DNA of 64,000 nt from Fibrisoma limi BUZ 3 (GTDB taxonomy: Bacteria > Bacteroidota > Bacteroidia > Cytophagales > Spirosomataceae): NCBI RefSeq assembly GCF_000296815.2, contig NZ_CAIT01000006.1, forward strand, positions 1,432,777-1,496,776, read 5' to 3'. Position numbers and translations under genes: made by a program. Shown here piece after piece: positions 51,260 to 59,610 of this stretch (the stretch's first letter is position 1; the number at the start of each line of letters is the position of its first letter). The notes under the pieces were generated by a model. That model had not been told where the DNA came from and did not search any database. It saw only the letters and a list, made by a program, of their open reading frames with translations.

Positions 51260-52120
51260 TCAGGCTGCCGGTACGTTAACGTTCTCTTTTTGCTGCGGCT
51301 CCCCTACCGGTGGCCGATATGTCTGGAACGGAATCTTTAGTAACCCGCCGATATGTGAATGTTCATGTGGTTCGGGGTGCGTATCGATGCCGTATCTGAT
51401 GGCTGAGCCGGGCATTTCGTGGTACGTACCGAACAGCCGGTCCCAATATGGAAAAATATTGCCGTAGTTGGTATTCGTTACCGGCAGCACGTAGTGGTGG
51501 TGCACATGGTGCATGTTCGGCGTTACGATCACCAGGCCGAGCACCCGATCAAGCCAGCGCGGCAGTTCAATATTCGCGTGGTTAAACTGTGACAAAACTA
51601 CCGACAGCGACTGGTACAGAAACACCAGCCACATGGGAGCCCCCGTCACGAATACGGCCAGGGTCGTGAACACGAACCGGATCACGCTCTCGCCAGGGTG
51701 GTGGCGGTTGGCCGTGGTCGTGTCCACGTACGTATCGGTATGGTGAATCAGGTGGAAACGCCACAGGAACCTGACCTTGTGCTCCGTCCAGTGCGGCAAC
51801 CAGGCCCCAATCAGGTCCAGCACCAGCAGGCCCACGATCGCTTCGGCCCACAGCGGCAGTTGCGCCCATTGCAGCAGACCGACACCGTTCCGCACGGTCC
51901 AGTCGCTGGTCTGGAGCAGGATAAACGCCAGCACAAAGTTGACGACGATGGTTGTCAGCGTAAAGAAAATGTTGATGCCGGCGTGGTGCCACTTTTTGTA
52001 ACGGAAGCGAAACAAGGGGACGGCGCTTTCGATGAGCCAGAAAATCGTAATCCCCCCCACCAGAATCAGGCTCCGGTGCGACGACGGAATGTGCTCAAAG
52101 TAATTAACCAAACGCTCCAT
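51260..52120 (-). CDS. Sterol desaturase / fatty acid hydroxylase family protein
   Basis: 286 residues. Membrane di-iron enzyme family with His clusters HWTEHKVRFLWRFHLIHHTD, NHANIELP and PNMHHVHHH, and several helices (IPSSHRSLILVGGITIFWLI, FTLTTIVVNFVLAFILL, AIVGLLVLDLIGAWL). Members hydroxylate or desaturate lipids with O2. Same direction as the peptidase gene, possibly one transcript with it. Confidence 0.93.
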   Translation of the reverse strand: MERLVNYFEHIPSSHRSLILVGGITIFWLIESAVPLFRFRYKKWHHAGINIFFTLTTIVVNFVLAFILLQTSDWTVRNGVGLLQWAQLPLWAEAIVGLLVLDLIGAWLPHWTEHKVRFLWRFHLIHHTDTYVDTTTANRHHPGESVIRFVFTTLAVFVTGAPMWLVFLYQSLSVVLSQFNHANIELPRWLDRVLGLVIVTPNMHHVHHHYVLPVTNTNYGNIFPYWDRLFGTYHEMPGSAIRYGIDTHPEPHEHSHIGGLLKIPFQTYRPPVGEPQQKENVNVPAA

Positions 52121-52330
52121 GCTCTTCTTTGAAACAGACTATTTGTTCTTATACTATTACAAATATAACGTCTTGTGTCAAAAGGTGATTATATGGGTTC
52201 ACCGATTATTGAATTGTCTTCTGGCTGAGATCAGAAGGTTGGTATCTGTTTCTTTCGTAGGTTGTGATAAAGCGCTCAGAGCCGAATGCCCGGTTATTCT
52301 GGAATGACAGGAACTAGTTCCAAAGGGTTG

Positions 52331-52786
52331 CTACCGACTTTCGCCATTCTGCCGCTGCCAGACCAGGCAGGCTGAATCCGGCCCCTGTCGCCGAACAAAG
52401 CTAAAATACATGGAATTTAGCTCCCGACCTCCGCAGTTGGTCACCACCTTGACAATAATTTTCGGCGAGTCTTTCAGGATTGAGTCCGGTACAACAACCG
52501 TTTCGGTCCCGACCAGTATCTTCTCCGGGAGGGCTGCCAGGTTGCTGTTCATCGACGTATCCGGCTGGGTAAAAACCGACCAGGTAAACTGACTGGGGTC
52601 CGGCACAGAGGTTTCGCCGGACGCAACCAACGTTAGGCCGCGGTTAGGGTCGTAACAGCTATTTTGCGCCGAAACCTGCTCGACCGGAACACACGTGGGG
52701 AGTTCATCATCGAGCGTGCAACCTGCTAAACCCGCCCAGATCAATAGGATATAGAAAAAACCACACCGATGCCTGAACCTGTACAT
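52331..52786 (-). CDS. Small lipoprotein of unknown function
   Basis: 151 residues from the ATG at 52786, chosen because a lipoprotein signal follows at once (CGFFYILLIWAGLAGC, lipobox LAGC). The mature part has six further Cys-containing positions (for example LPTCVPVEQVSAQNSCYD, VTNCGG) and a beta-rich look. An earlier in-frame ATG at 52831 would put 15 residues before the signal. No family recognised. Confidence 0.6.
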   Translation of the reverse strand: MYRFRHRCGFFYILLIWAGLAGCTLDDELPTCVPVEQVSAQNSCYDPNRGLTLVASGETSVPDPSQFTWSVFTQPDTSMNSNLAALPEKILVGTETVVVPDSILKDSPKIIVKVVTNCGGRELNSMYFSFVRRQGPDSACLVWQRQNGESR

Positions 52787-52926
52787 ACCCGTTGAGTCAG
52801 TGATGATTTCCAAGAAACTAAATAAGCGCAACAGTTACCCGGATTGATCTACAAAATCTATCATACAACCTCTCAAAGTAGGAAAGGTAGATATGCGCTG
52901 GTTCCTCCGGTTCCAGAAGACTCCTC

Positions 52927-53319
52927 TCAATCGCACCCACATAGGCAGTACATCCGGGCACGACCGGGTTCGAGTGTATGCGTCGTTGTAGACCCGTTCA
53001 CCGTGTAGCGCAGGGTCAGGGTACGCCGGTTCGGCGACAACTCCCCCCGTACGTTGGTGGGAATGTCAATAAATCCCGCGCCGTTGAAGGTATAGTAGCT
53101 CGCTTTGACGGTGAAGGTCTGGTTCCGGTCAATACGCAGCGTAGGCATCAGGATATACGAACAGCACATTCCATTCAGCCGGTAGCCATTTTGGTAAGGC
53201 GCTAACTCGACACAACCCTCCGACCACGTATCGGCCGGTAAAACCTCAGTACGTGACGAACAGCCGACGATAAAAGCACAATAGACGATCAGCAGCAGGG
53301 CAACGGGTTTCGGTTTCAT
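52927..53319 (-). CDS. Small Cys-rich lipoprotein of unknown function
   Basis: 130 residues from the ATG at 53319, which opens a lipoprotein signal (VALLLIVYCAFIVGC). The mature protein has SEGCVELAP, GMCCSYILMP and a C-terminal CLCGC, so disulphides or metal binding are possible. It has beta-sandwich-like alternation (RGELSPNRRTLTLRYTVNG). Not recognised. A longer frame starts at 53436 but places 39 residues before the signal. Confidence 0.6.
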   Translation of the reverse strand: MKPKPVALLLIVYCAFIVGCSSRTEVLPADTWSEGCVELAPYQNGYRLNGMCCSYILMPTLRIDRNQTFTVKASYYTFNGAGFIDIPTNVRGELSPNRRTLTLRYTVNGSTTTHTLEPGRARMYCLCGCD

Positions 53320-53845
53320 GGCTACATTTGGAATAACGCCATGACCCATGAAGCGGACCAACCGTTGGAATGTGCAGCCGGTACGTTTCACCGGGGCAGC
53401 AGTCAAGGTCAGAACGAACCTTATATTGTAACTCAATTAATCCGCGCTCCACGATTTCCCGTTGCGGGCTACCAGCGTATGATTCTCAGGCGCTGACTTC
53501 CATCAGCAGCGTCGTATTGAGCCGTTTCACTCAGTACGTGCGGTAGGTATTTGTCCAGGTAGTCTGGCACAAAGAGATAATAGTAAAACAGCTACTCCGA
53601 AGGCAATCAGGCGGTGGGAGCTCCGCAAGTTGGCATTCGCAAGAATTGTCGCTTATAACCGCGATTCTTTAGTACAGGTTTCGCGGATTACTAACTATCT
53701 CTCCAGTCAGGGAAGCCGTTGCCAATTGAAAAATGGGGCAATCTGCCTTTAGACGTAGGCTATCAGACGCTAAATTGGATAAGAGCGGATCAACTCAAAA
53801 CGCCTACCATCCAGCGTCTGATAGCCCAGGTCGTATACAAAGCCG
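53320..53845. other. Intergenic region containing a 14-bp inverted repeat
   Basis: About 525 bases with no supported gene. Bases 53758-53771 (GGCTATCAGACGCT) and 53813-53826 are perfect reverse complements with a 41-base loop. The hairpin ends 20 bases before the stop of the epimerase gene (minus strand), where it might stop transcription, but there is no T-run. Confidence 0.45.
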
Positions 53846-54967
53846 CTACGTAGTCAGCAGGTTTGGCACAGCAAGTCTCGGTGTTGCCGATTGGTTACCT
53901 GGTAAGCCGGATAGACGGGCGTAATTCGCCCGCAGGTAAAACAGGGCATCACGCACAGCCTCAGCGGGTAGTTTTGGTGAAAAACCCAGCTCATGTCGCG
54001 CCTGACTGATGTCAAAATCCTGCGGAACCCCATACAGCATCGACACCAGACTCGTACGTAACAGCGGAGCTTTACCAGTGAAACGGCTACTCTGCTCCAT
54101 CAGAAACGCCATCGTGTACAGTAACGCTTTAGGAACTTTAGGCGGCATTTTCAGCCCCAATTCAGGAAACAACCCCTTCGTTAACGCAGTCGTTTCGCGT
54201 AACGTCATACTTTTCTCATTAGCCAGAATATAGCGCCGACCGCTGATACCCCGCTGGGCGGCTGCATAGCAACCAGCCGCTACGTCTTTCACATCCACCC
54301 AGTTAATGGTGAACGATGTCTCGATCGGAACCTGCCTGTCGTAAACGGCTTTCAGGATGTTATAGGACTCATTCAATGCAAACGCTTCGCCACCGATCAT
54401 GGCCGACGGTAGCACACTTACCATCGCTAGCCCGTACTGCTTAGCCAGTTCAAACGCCAGTTGCTCCGCATCGTTTTTCGATTTGTAATACACATTGCGT
54501 CGGTCAGGGTTGAACCCGTAGCTTTCGCTGGTGGGCAGGGTCGTGTAGTTCAACGCGGCAATGGAACTGACATAAACTACTTTTTTAACGCCCTTTTCCG
54601 CTGCCGCTTCGAAGATGTTCCGGGTGCCCTGCATGTTTACCTCGTAAATTTCCTTTTCTTCGTCTTTGGCCCACAGCTTGAAAGCCGCCCCGACGGCGTA
54701 AAGCGTATCGACACCCTCCATAGCCCGTAGTAGTGACGCTTTATCGGTAATGTCAGCGGCTACAACTTCGCAGTTGAGCCCGGCGAAAGGGGCGCGGTTA
54801 CGTGTATTCCGGACGGAAGCCCGAACACGCTCTCCGTGTGCCAGCAGATGCCGAACCAGATTGTTGCCGAGGTGTCCATTGGCCCCCGTGACGAGTGATA
54901 GTCGTGTACTTTGCGGTGTGCCGCCCAGCGGAGTGCCGCCCAGCGTCGAAGTGTGTTGTGCGTTCAT
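53846..54967 (-). CDS. NAD-dependent epimerase/dehydratase (dihydroflavonol reductase-like)
   Basis: 373 residues. Rossmann motif TGANGHLGNNLVRHLL near residue 27, ADITDKASLLRAMEGVDTLYAVGAA, and the catalytic YYKSKNDAEQ (Tyr-Xaa3-Lys). Substrate-side regions (NWVDVKDVAAGCYAAA, GRRYILANEKSMT) are of the dihydroflavonol-4-reductase type. The first 20 residues before the Rossmann core are Gly/Thr/Pro rich with a repeat (GGTPLGGTP), unusual for the family. Cytoplasmic. Upstream on the same strand is a Crp/Fnr regulator gene. Confidence 0.9.
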   Translation of the reverse strand: MNAQHTSTLGGTPLGGTPQSTRLSLVTGANGHLGNNLVRHLLAHGERVRASVRNTRNRAPFAGLNCEVVAADITDKASLLRAMEGVDTLYAVGAAFKLWAKDEEKEIYEVNMQGTRNIFEAAAEKGVKKVVYVSSIAALNYTTLPTSESYGFNPDRRNVYYKSKNDAEQLAFELAKQYGLAMVSVLPSAMIGGEAFALNESYNILKAVYDRQVPIETSFTINWVDVKDVAAGCYAAAQRGISGRRYILANEKSMTLRETTALTKGLFPELGLKMPPKVPKALLYTMAFLMEQSSRFTGKAPLLRTSLVSMLYGVPQDFDISQARHELGFSPKLPAEAVRDALFYLRANYARLSGLPGNQSATPRLAVPNLLTT

Positions 54968-55036
54968 TGTGCGTATCGTTTTGTTTGATGACGCTACAAA
55001 ACTCCCAACAGCTCAGCTCACTTCTCTTGACATAGG

Positions 55037-55615
55037 TTAGGAAATGATCTGTCGGCGAATGCGACTGAGCGATTCTGGCTTGATACCAATGAACGATGCG
55101 ATGTATTGCAGGGGTACGTTCTGAATAATGTCGGGGTGCTCGTGCAAAAGTTTCAGATACCGCTGCTCAGCGGTCAGGCTTTTCAACTCTTTAATACGTT
55201 GCTCGTTGTAAGCCACCGACTGCTCGAAGATAATTCGCCCGAATTCGGTTAACCGGGGGCTGAGCGCATAAAGCTGATGCAGGCTGTCCCGGGTGATGGC
55301 CAGCAGGTCAGCATGGGTCAGGCATTCGACACAGTCTTCCGACGGCACCTGCCGGATGAAACTGCTGAACGCTGTAATAAACCCGGGCGGGCAATTCAGG
55401 TGGCTGGTCATCTCCTCGCCGTCTTCCAGCGCAAAAACACGCACATAGCCCTGATTGATAAAATAGAGACACCGGGGTATCTGCCCAACCTCGACAAGTC
55501 GGCTCTGTTTTTCGCCCGAAATAGGCTTAAATGATGTCCGAACGAGGTCTTTATCTGACTCGGTCAGCGACACCAATCTGTTCATTACGTCCAGTAACTT
55601 GTCATGCGTCTGCAT
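55037..55615 (-). CDS. Crp/Fnr-family regulator
   Basis: 192 residues from the ATG at 55615 (a TTG at 55627 is possible). The cyclic-nucleotide-binding-like domain covers about 25-120 (LVEVGQIPRCLYFINQGYVRVFA), the C-terminal part has LTAEQRYLKLLHEHPDIIQNVPLQYIASFIGIKPESLSRIRRQI, where the recognition helix is IKPESLSRIRR. Conserved in Bacteroidota, where most members have no known ligand. The epimerase gene follows 70 bases downstream and may be controlled by it. Confidence 0.88.
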   Translation of the reverse strand: MQTHDKLLDVMNRLVSLTESDKDLVRTSFKPISGEKQSRLVEVGQIPRCLYFINQGYVRVFALEDGEEMTSHLNCPPGFITAFSSFIRQVPSEDCVECLTHADLLAITRDSLHQLYALSPRLTEFGRIIFEQSVAYNEQRIKELKSLTAEQRYLKLLHEHPDIIQNVPLQYIASFIGIKPESLSRIRRQIIS

Positions 55616-55734
55616 CGATTGCTCCAAACCTGCGTTTGTGGGGAAAGATACTACATACGGCTACTTTTCCCAATTAAGGTGCCACTGGTACGTATCCAAA
55701 GCTTACGTAACTTAGCCACATTATTACGTTCACC

Positions 55735-56205
55735 ATGCCCCGTTTCTCCTTTGAACAGCCCATCCGACAGCTCGATAAACGACAGGGTGGCTACTACCAC
55801 CTTGTTGTTGCTGCCGACGTTGTCAATCAATTCGAGAAGCAGCGGGCAACCCGGCTGATCTGCGTGATTGACCAGCTTGTGTCATTTCCCTGCGGACTGA
55901 ACCACCTCGGCGATGGTAATTTTTACATCATCATTGCGACGCAGCAGCTAAAGAAAACAGGTAAAAAGCTGGGCGATACGGTGGTTTTTGAGATTTTCGA
56001 AGACCCAAATCCATTGGGCATCGATATGCCCGAGGTGCTACAGGTGCTGCTTGACCAGGACGACGACGCAAAACAGACGTTTGATACGTTGACGGACGGC
56101 AAGAAACGAAGCCTGATTTATTCCATAAAAGGCGTTAGGGACATCGACAAACAAGTGCAGAAGATCATGAGCTTTCTCAACGACCAGAAGACGAAAAAGC
56201 GTTGA
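55735..56205 (+). CDS. DUF1905 / YdeI-OmdA-like protein
   Basis: 156 residues. The first half (MPRFSFEQPIRQLDKRQGGYYHLVVAADVV...) is a DUF1905-type beta-barrel and the C-terminus matches the YdeI/OmpD-associated ending (DGKKRSLIYSIKGVRDIDKQVQKIMSFL). Proteins of this kind have been linked to bacteriocin or peptide resistance, without a clear mechanism. Cytoplasmic, single gene, convergent with aconitase. Confidence 0.75.
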   Translation: MPRFSFEQPIRQLDKRQGGYYHLVVAADVVNQFEKQRATRLICVIDQLVSFPCGLNHLGDGNFYIIIATQQLKKTGKKLGDTVVFEIFEDPNPLGIDMPEVLQVLLDQDDDAKQTFDTLTDGKKRSLIYSIKGVRDIDKQVQKIMSFLNDQKTKKR

Positions 56206-56257
56206 CGTACTCAGCCGCCGGTCAGGATTCACGACGGAAAATCCAGTCCCAAAAACA

Positions 56258-56287
56258 AAACCCGGCCACCTTTCGGCGACCGGGTTT
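56258..56287. terminator. Bidirectional terminator between convergent genes
   Basis: Stem AAACCCGG with CCGGGTTT and an inner GCC/GGC pair. On both strands it is followed by A/T-rich bases, and it lies between the ends of the YdeI-like and aconitase genes. Confidence 0.7.
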
Positions 56288-56326
56288 CATTATGTATCGG
56301 CCAGACAGACTAGCCGTTCACCCTAC

Positions 56327-58594
56327 TTACGCATTTGTCTTCTGGCGGATCAGGTTCAATGCGGCACCCGCCTTGAACCACTCAATCTGGCCTTCGTTGT
56401 AGGTATGGTTCGCCAGGAACTCATCCGTTGTCCCGTCGGCATGATGCAGCACAATCTCCAGCGGGCGACCCGGCGCAAACTCGGTCAGGCCTTCGATGTC
56501 GATCGTATCGTCTTCCTGAATCTTATCGTAGTCAGCCGGGTTAGCAAACGTCAGCGCCAGCATACCCTGCTTCTTCAGGTTGGTTTCGTGAATACGGGCG
56601 AATGACCGTACCAGAATGGCCCGAACGCCCAGGAAGCGCGGCTCCATCGCTGCGTGCTCGCGGGATGAACCTTCGCCGTAGTTTTCGTCGCCAACCACCA
56701 CCGAACCGATACCTGCGGCTTTATAAGCCCGCTGCACGGCCGGTACTTCGCCGTATTCGCCGGTCAATTGATTCTTCACGCTGTTGGTTTTCTCGTTGAA
56801 GTAGTTCACCGCACCAATCAGCATGTTGTTCGAGATGTTATCGAGGTGACCGCGGTATTTCAGCCACGGACCCGCCATCGAGATGTGGTCGGTCGTACAC
56901 TTACCTTTCGCCTTGATCAGCAGTTTCAGGCCTTTCAGGTCGGTACCTTCCCAGGCTGGGAACGGCTCCAGCAGTTGCAGACGGTCGGAGGTTGGGCTTA
57001 CAAGTACCTGTACACCACTACCATCTTCGGCCGGAGCCTGGTAGCCGGCATCTTCCACGGCGTAGCCTTTCACCGGTTGTTCGATACCCTGCGGTTCGTC
57101 GAGCTTCACCTGCTCCCCGTTTTCGTTGGTCAGCGTATCGGTCATCGGGTTGAACGTCAGGTCACCGGCAATGGCAAAGGCCGTCACGATTTCGGGCGAG
57201 GCCACGAACGCGTGCGTGCTGGCGTTTCCGTCGTTCCGCTTGGCGAAGTTCCGGTTGAACGATGTGATGATCGAGTTTTTCCGGCTGGGATCGTCCATAT
57301 GACGCGCCCACTGCCCGATGCAGGGGCCGCAGGCGTTAGCCAGCACAACCCCACCCATGTTTTCGAACGTATTCAGCAGGCCATCGCGCTCCGCCGTGAA
57401 CCGTACCAGTTCAGAACCGGGCGTTACGGTGAACTCCGACTTCACTTTCAGGTTTTTGCTCACCGCCTGCTCCGCTACGGATGCCGAACGGGTCAGGTCT
57501 TCGTACGATGAGTTCGTGCAGGAGCCGATCAGACCGACCTCCAGCTTTTCGGGCCAGCCATTTTCTTTCACCGCTTTGGCGAAGTTCGACAGCGGCCACG
57601 CCAGGTCCGGCGTGAACGGCCCGTTGATGTGCGGCTCCAGTTCGCTCAGGTTGATTTCGATCAGTTGATCGTAGTACGTAGCCGGATCAGCATATACTTC
57701 ATCATCCGAGCGCAGGTGCTGCTTCACGGCTTCGGCCGCATCGGCGATGTCTGCCCGGTTCGTCGCCCGCAGGTAAGCGGCCATCCGCTCGTCGTAGGCG
57801 AAGATGGACGTTGTTGCGCCGATTTCAGCGCCCATGTTGCAGATTGTACCCTTACCAGTAGCTGACAAGCTTTCGGCACCCTCGCCGAAGTATTCCACGA
57901 TCGCGCCCGTTCCGCCTTTTACGGTCAGGATACCGGCCACGCGCAGGATCACGTCTTTGGCCGACGCCCAGCCGCTGAGCTTACCGGTCAGTTTCACCCC
58001 GATCAGTTTCGGCATTTTCAACTCCCACGGCAGGCCCGCCATGACGTCGCAGGCGTCAGCTCCGCCGACACCAATCGCGATCATGCTCAGACCACCGGCG
58101 TTCGGTGTGTGAGAGTCTGTCCCGATCATCATTCCGCCCGGAAAGGCGTAATTCTCAATCACAACCTGGTGGATAATGCCGGCACCGGGCTTCCAGAAAC
58201 CAATACCGTATTTATTCGAAACAGAGGCCAGAAAATCGTAGACCTCCCGGTTTTTATTCTTGGCCGTATCCAGATCCTGCTCGGCACCAACTTCCGCCTG
58301 AATCAGGTGGTCGCAGTGCACCGTTGAGGGAACGGCTACTTTCGGCCGGCCGGCCTGCATGAATTGCAGCAGGGCCATCTGAGCCGTGGCGTCCTGCATC
58401 GCTACGCGGTCGGGAGCAAAGTCAACGTATGCTTTACCCCGCTCATACGCCCGGGAGGGCGTACCGGCTGACAGGTGAGCATATAAAATCTTTTCCGACA
58501 AGGTCAGCGGGCGTCCCACTACCTGCCGGGCTGCTTCAACGCGTTCGCCGAGGTTGGCGTATACGCGCTGAATCATGTCAAAGTCAAAAGCCAT
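56327..58594 (-). CDS. Aconitate hydratase
   Basis: 755 residues, the size of the mitochondrial-type enzyme. It converts citrate to isocitrate in the tricarboxylic acid cycle using a [4Fe-4S] cluster. Cluster ligands are visible: the Cys of [13 protein letters not shown] and both Cys of [23 protein letters not shown] and [17 protein letters not shown] carry active-site His, Ser and Arg residues. Single gene with divergent promoter shared with the CHRD protein. Confidence 0.97.
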   Translation of the reverse strand: MAFDFDMIQRVYANLGERVEAARQVVGRPLTLSEKILYAHLSAGTPSRAYERGKAYVDFAPDRVAMQDATAQMALLQFMQAGRPKVAVPSTVHCDHLIQAEVGAEQDLDTAKNKNREVYDFLASVSNKYGIGFWKPGAGIIHQVVIENYAFPGGMMIGTDSHTPNAGGLSMIAIGVGGADACDVMAGLPWELKMPKLIGVKLTGKLSGWASAKDVILRVAGILTVKGGTGAIVEYFGEGAESLSATGKGTICNMGAEIGATTSIFAYDERMAAYLRATNRADIADAAEAVKQHLRSDDEVYADPATYYDQLIEINLSELEPHINGPFTPDLAWPLSNFAKAVKENGWPEKLEVGLIGSCTNSSYEDLTRSASVAEQAVSKNLKVKSEFTVTPGSELVRFTAERDGLLNTFENMGGVVLANACGPCIGQWARHMDDPSRKNSIITSFNRNFAKRNDGNASTHAFVASPEIVTAFAIAGDLTFNPMTDTLTNENGEQVKLDEPQGIEQPVKGYAVEDAGYQAPAEDGSGVQVLVSPTSDRLQLLEPFPAWEGTDLKGLKLLIKAKGKCTTDHISMAGPWLKYRGHLDNISNNMLIGAVNYFNEKTNSVKNQLTGEYGEVPAVQRAYKAAGIGSVVVGDENYGEGSSREHAAMEPRFLGVRAILVRSFARIHETNLKKQGMLALTFANPADYDKIQEDDTIDIEGLTEFAPGRPLEIVLHHADGTTDEFLANHTYNEGQIEWFKAGAALNLIRQKTNA

Positions 58595-58678
58595 AGCAAA
58601 TAGAAATAACAGGTTACTAAAAAGAAGACTCTATCTGAATAACCAACGAATCGGCAGAATGGATTCATGGTTCGGGGC

Positions 58679-58686
58679 CAAAATTA
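58679..58686 (-). promoter_or_regulatory. Promoter -7 element for aconitase
   Basis: TAATTTTG on the minus strand matches TAnnTTTG and lies about 85 bases upstream of the aconitase start. The wider 11 bases (CCAAAATTAGG on the plus strand) are the exact reverse complement of those around the divergent gene's -7 element. The -33 element is not clear. Confidence 0.4.
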
Positions 58687-58747
58687 GGAGATTATCTATC
58701 GTTTTGGAAATATTACCTAGGTTAGTCTTTCATTTCGCCAAATCGCC

Positions 58748-58755
58748 TAATTTTG
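58748..58755 (+). promoter_or_regulatory. Promoter -7 element for the CHRD gene
   Basis: TAATTTTG, matching TAnnTTTG, about 40 bases before the ATG at 58796. This position makes the upstream ATG at 58766 unlikely as the start, since transcription would begin near 58762. Confidence 0.45.
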
Positions 58756-58795
58756 GCGGACAAGTATGCTAACACTGATAAAAAATAGCAGAAAT

Positions 58796-59248
58796 ATGAA
58801 CAAAACACTACTAAGGTCAATGGTGGCCCTGATGGCCGTAACCGTAACGCTTACATCGTGCAAGGACGAGGAGAACCCACTGGTAGGTGGCCAGGCAACG
58901 CGCCTGACTGCCCGGCTCGACGGGTTCAGTGAAAAACCTACGTCTAACACCTCTACCGCTACCGGTACGTTCAATGGCATTCTGAACGAAGTGACGGGCG
59001 TACTGAACTACACCGTGACGTACCAGGGCCTGACGCCAACCCAGGGGCACCTGCACCGGATTAACAATGCCAATGGCACGGGACCTGTCGACATTCCGTT
59101 CCCCAGCCTGACCTCGCCGATTATTGCCTCAACCACGGCGCTATCGCAGGATCAGATCTCCGCCATGAAGGCCGGACAGTACTACGCAAATCTGCACACA
59201 TCCCGCTTTCCGGGTGGTGAGATTCGGGGCGATATCAAGCTCCAGTAA
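58796..59248 (+). CDS. CHRD-domain lipoprotein
   Basis: 150 residues from the ATG at 58796 with a lipoprotein signal (LLRSMVALMAVTVTLTSC). The mature part is a single CHRD domain: LTARLDGFSEKPTSNTSTATGTFNG, TYQGLTPTQGHLHRI and the closing SRFPGGEIRGDIKLQ. The domain was first seen in chordin; its bacterial role is unknown. A strong terminator follows. Confidence 0.9.
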   Translation: MNKTLLRSMVALMAVTVTLTSCKDEENPLVGGQATRLTARLDGFSEKPTSNTSTATGTFNGILNEVTGVLNYTVTYQGLTPTQGHLHRINNANGTGPVDIPFPSLTSPIIASTTALSQDQISAMKAGQYYANLHTSRFPGGEIRGDIKLQ

Positions 59249-59278
59249 CCGATTCAACCGGTTGCGAATAATTTCGAT

Positions 59279-59308
59279 AAAGATCCGGCCAGCAGGACCG
59301 GATCTTTA
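59279..59308 (+). terminator. Intrinsic terminator after the CHRD gene
   Basis: AAAGATCCGG stem with CCGGATCTTT and TATTTTTG after it, 30 bases past the stop. Confidence 0.85.
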
Positions 59309-59513
59309 TTTTTGTGTAATCAACACCCAGTCGGCCTATTTTTTTTCGAGGTTCATCAGATCGGCAAAACGCAGGCATTCGGGCTGATTTGACGTGATTT
59401 ACCCCTAAAATATCGCGGTTTTTAGCAACTTTTTCCGAACGTTGCCTTGTAACAATTTGTTACCTTACTGCTACCAATCCTCAACTTTCGTTGCGTAATC
59501 CAATCATTGGCGA

Positions 59514-59547
59514 TTTGCATTTGTCAATGGTTTTGCGCCTATCTTTG
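59514..59547 (+). promoter_or_regulatory. Bacteroidota-type promoter of topA
   Basis: TTTG at 59514-59517 and TATCTTTG at 59540-59547 with a 22-base spacer, matching the TTG/TAnnTTTG pattern. Transcription would start near 59554. This places the translational start at the ATG 59611 and excludes the in-frame TTG at 59491. Confidence 0.55.
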
Positions 59548-59610
59548 GCCCGACCCGGCGCGATTGTGGAGGATAGGCTGTGTGGTTCTTATCAACCTGA
59601 ACACCATTTT

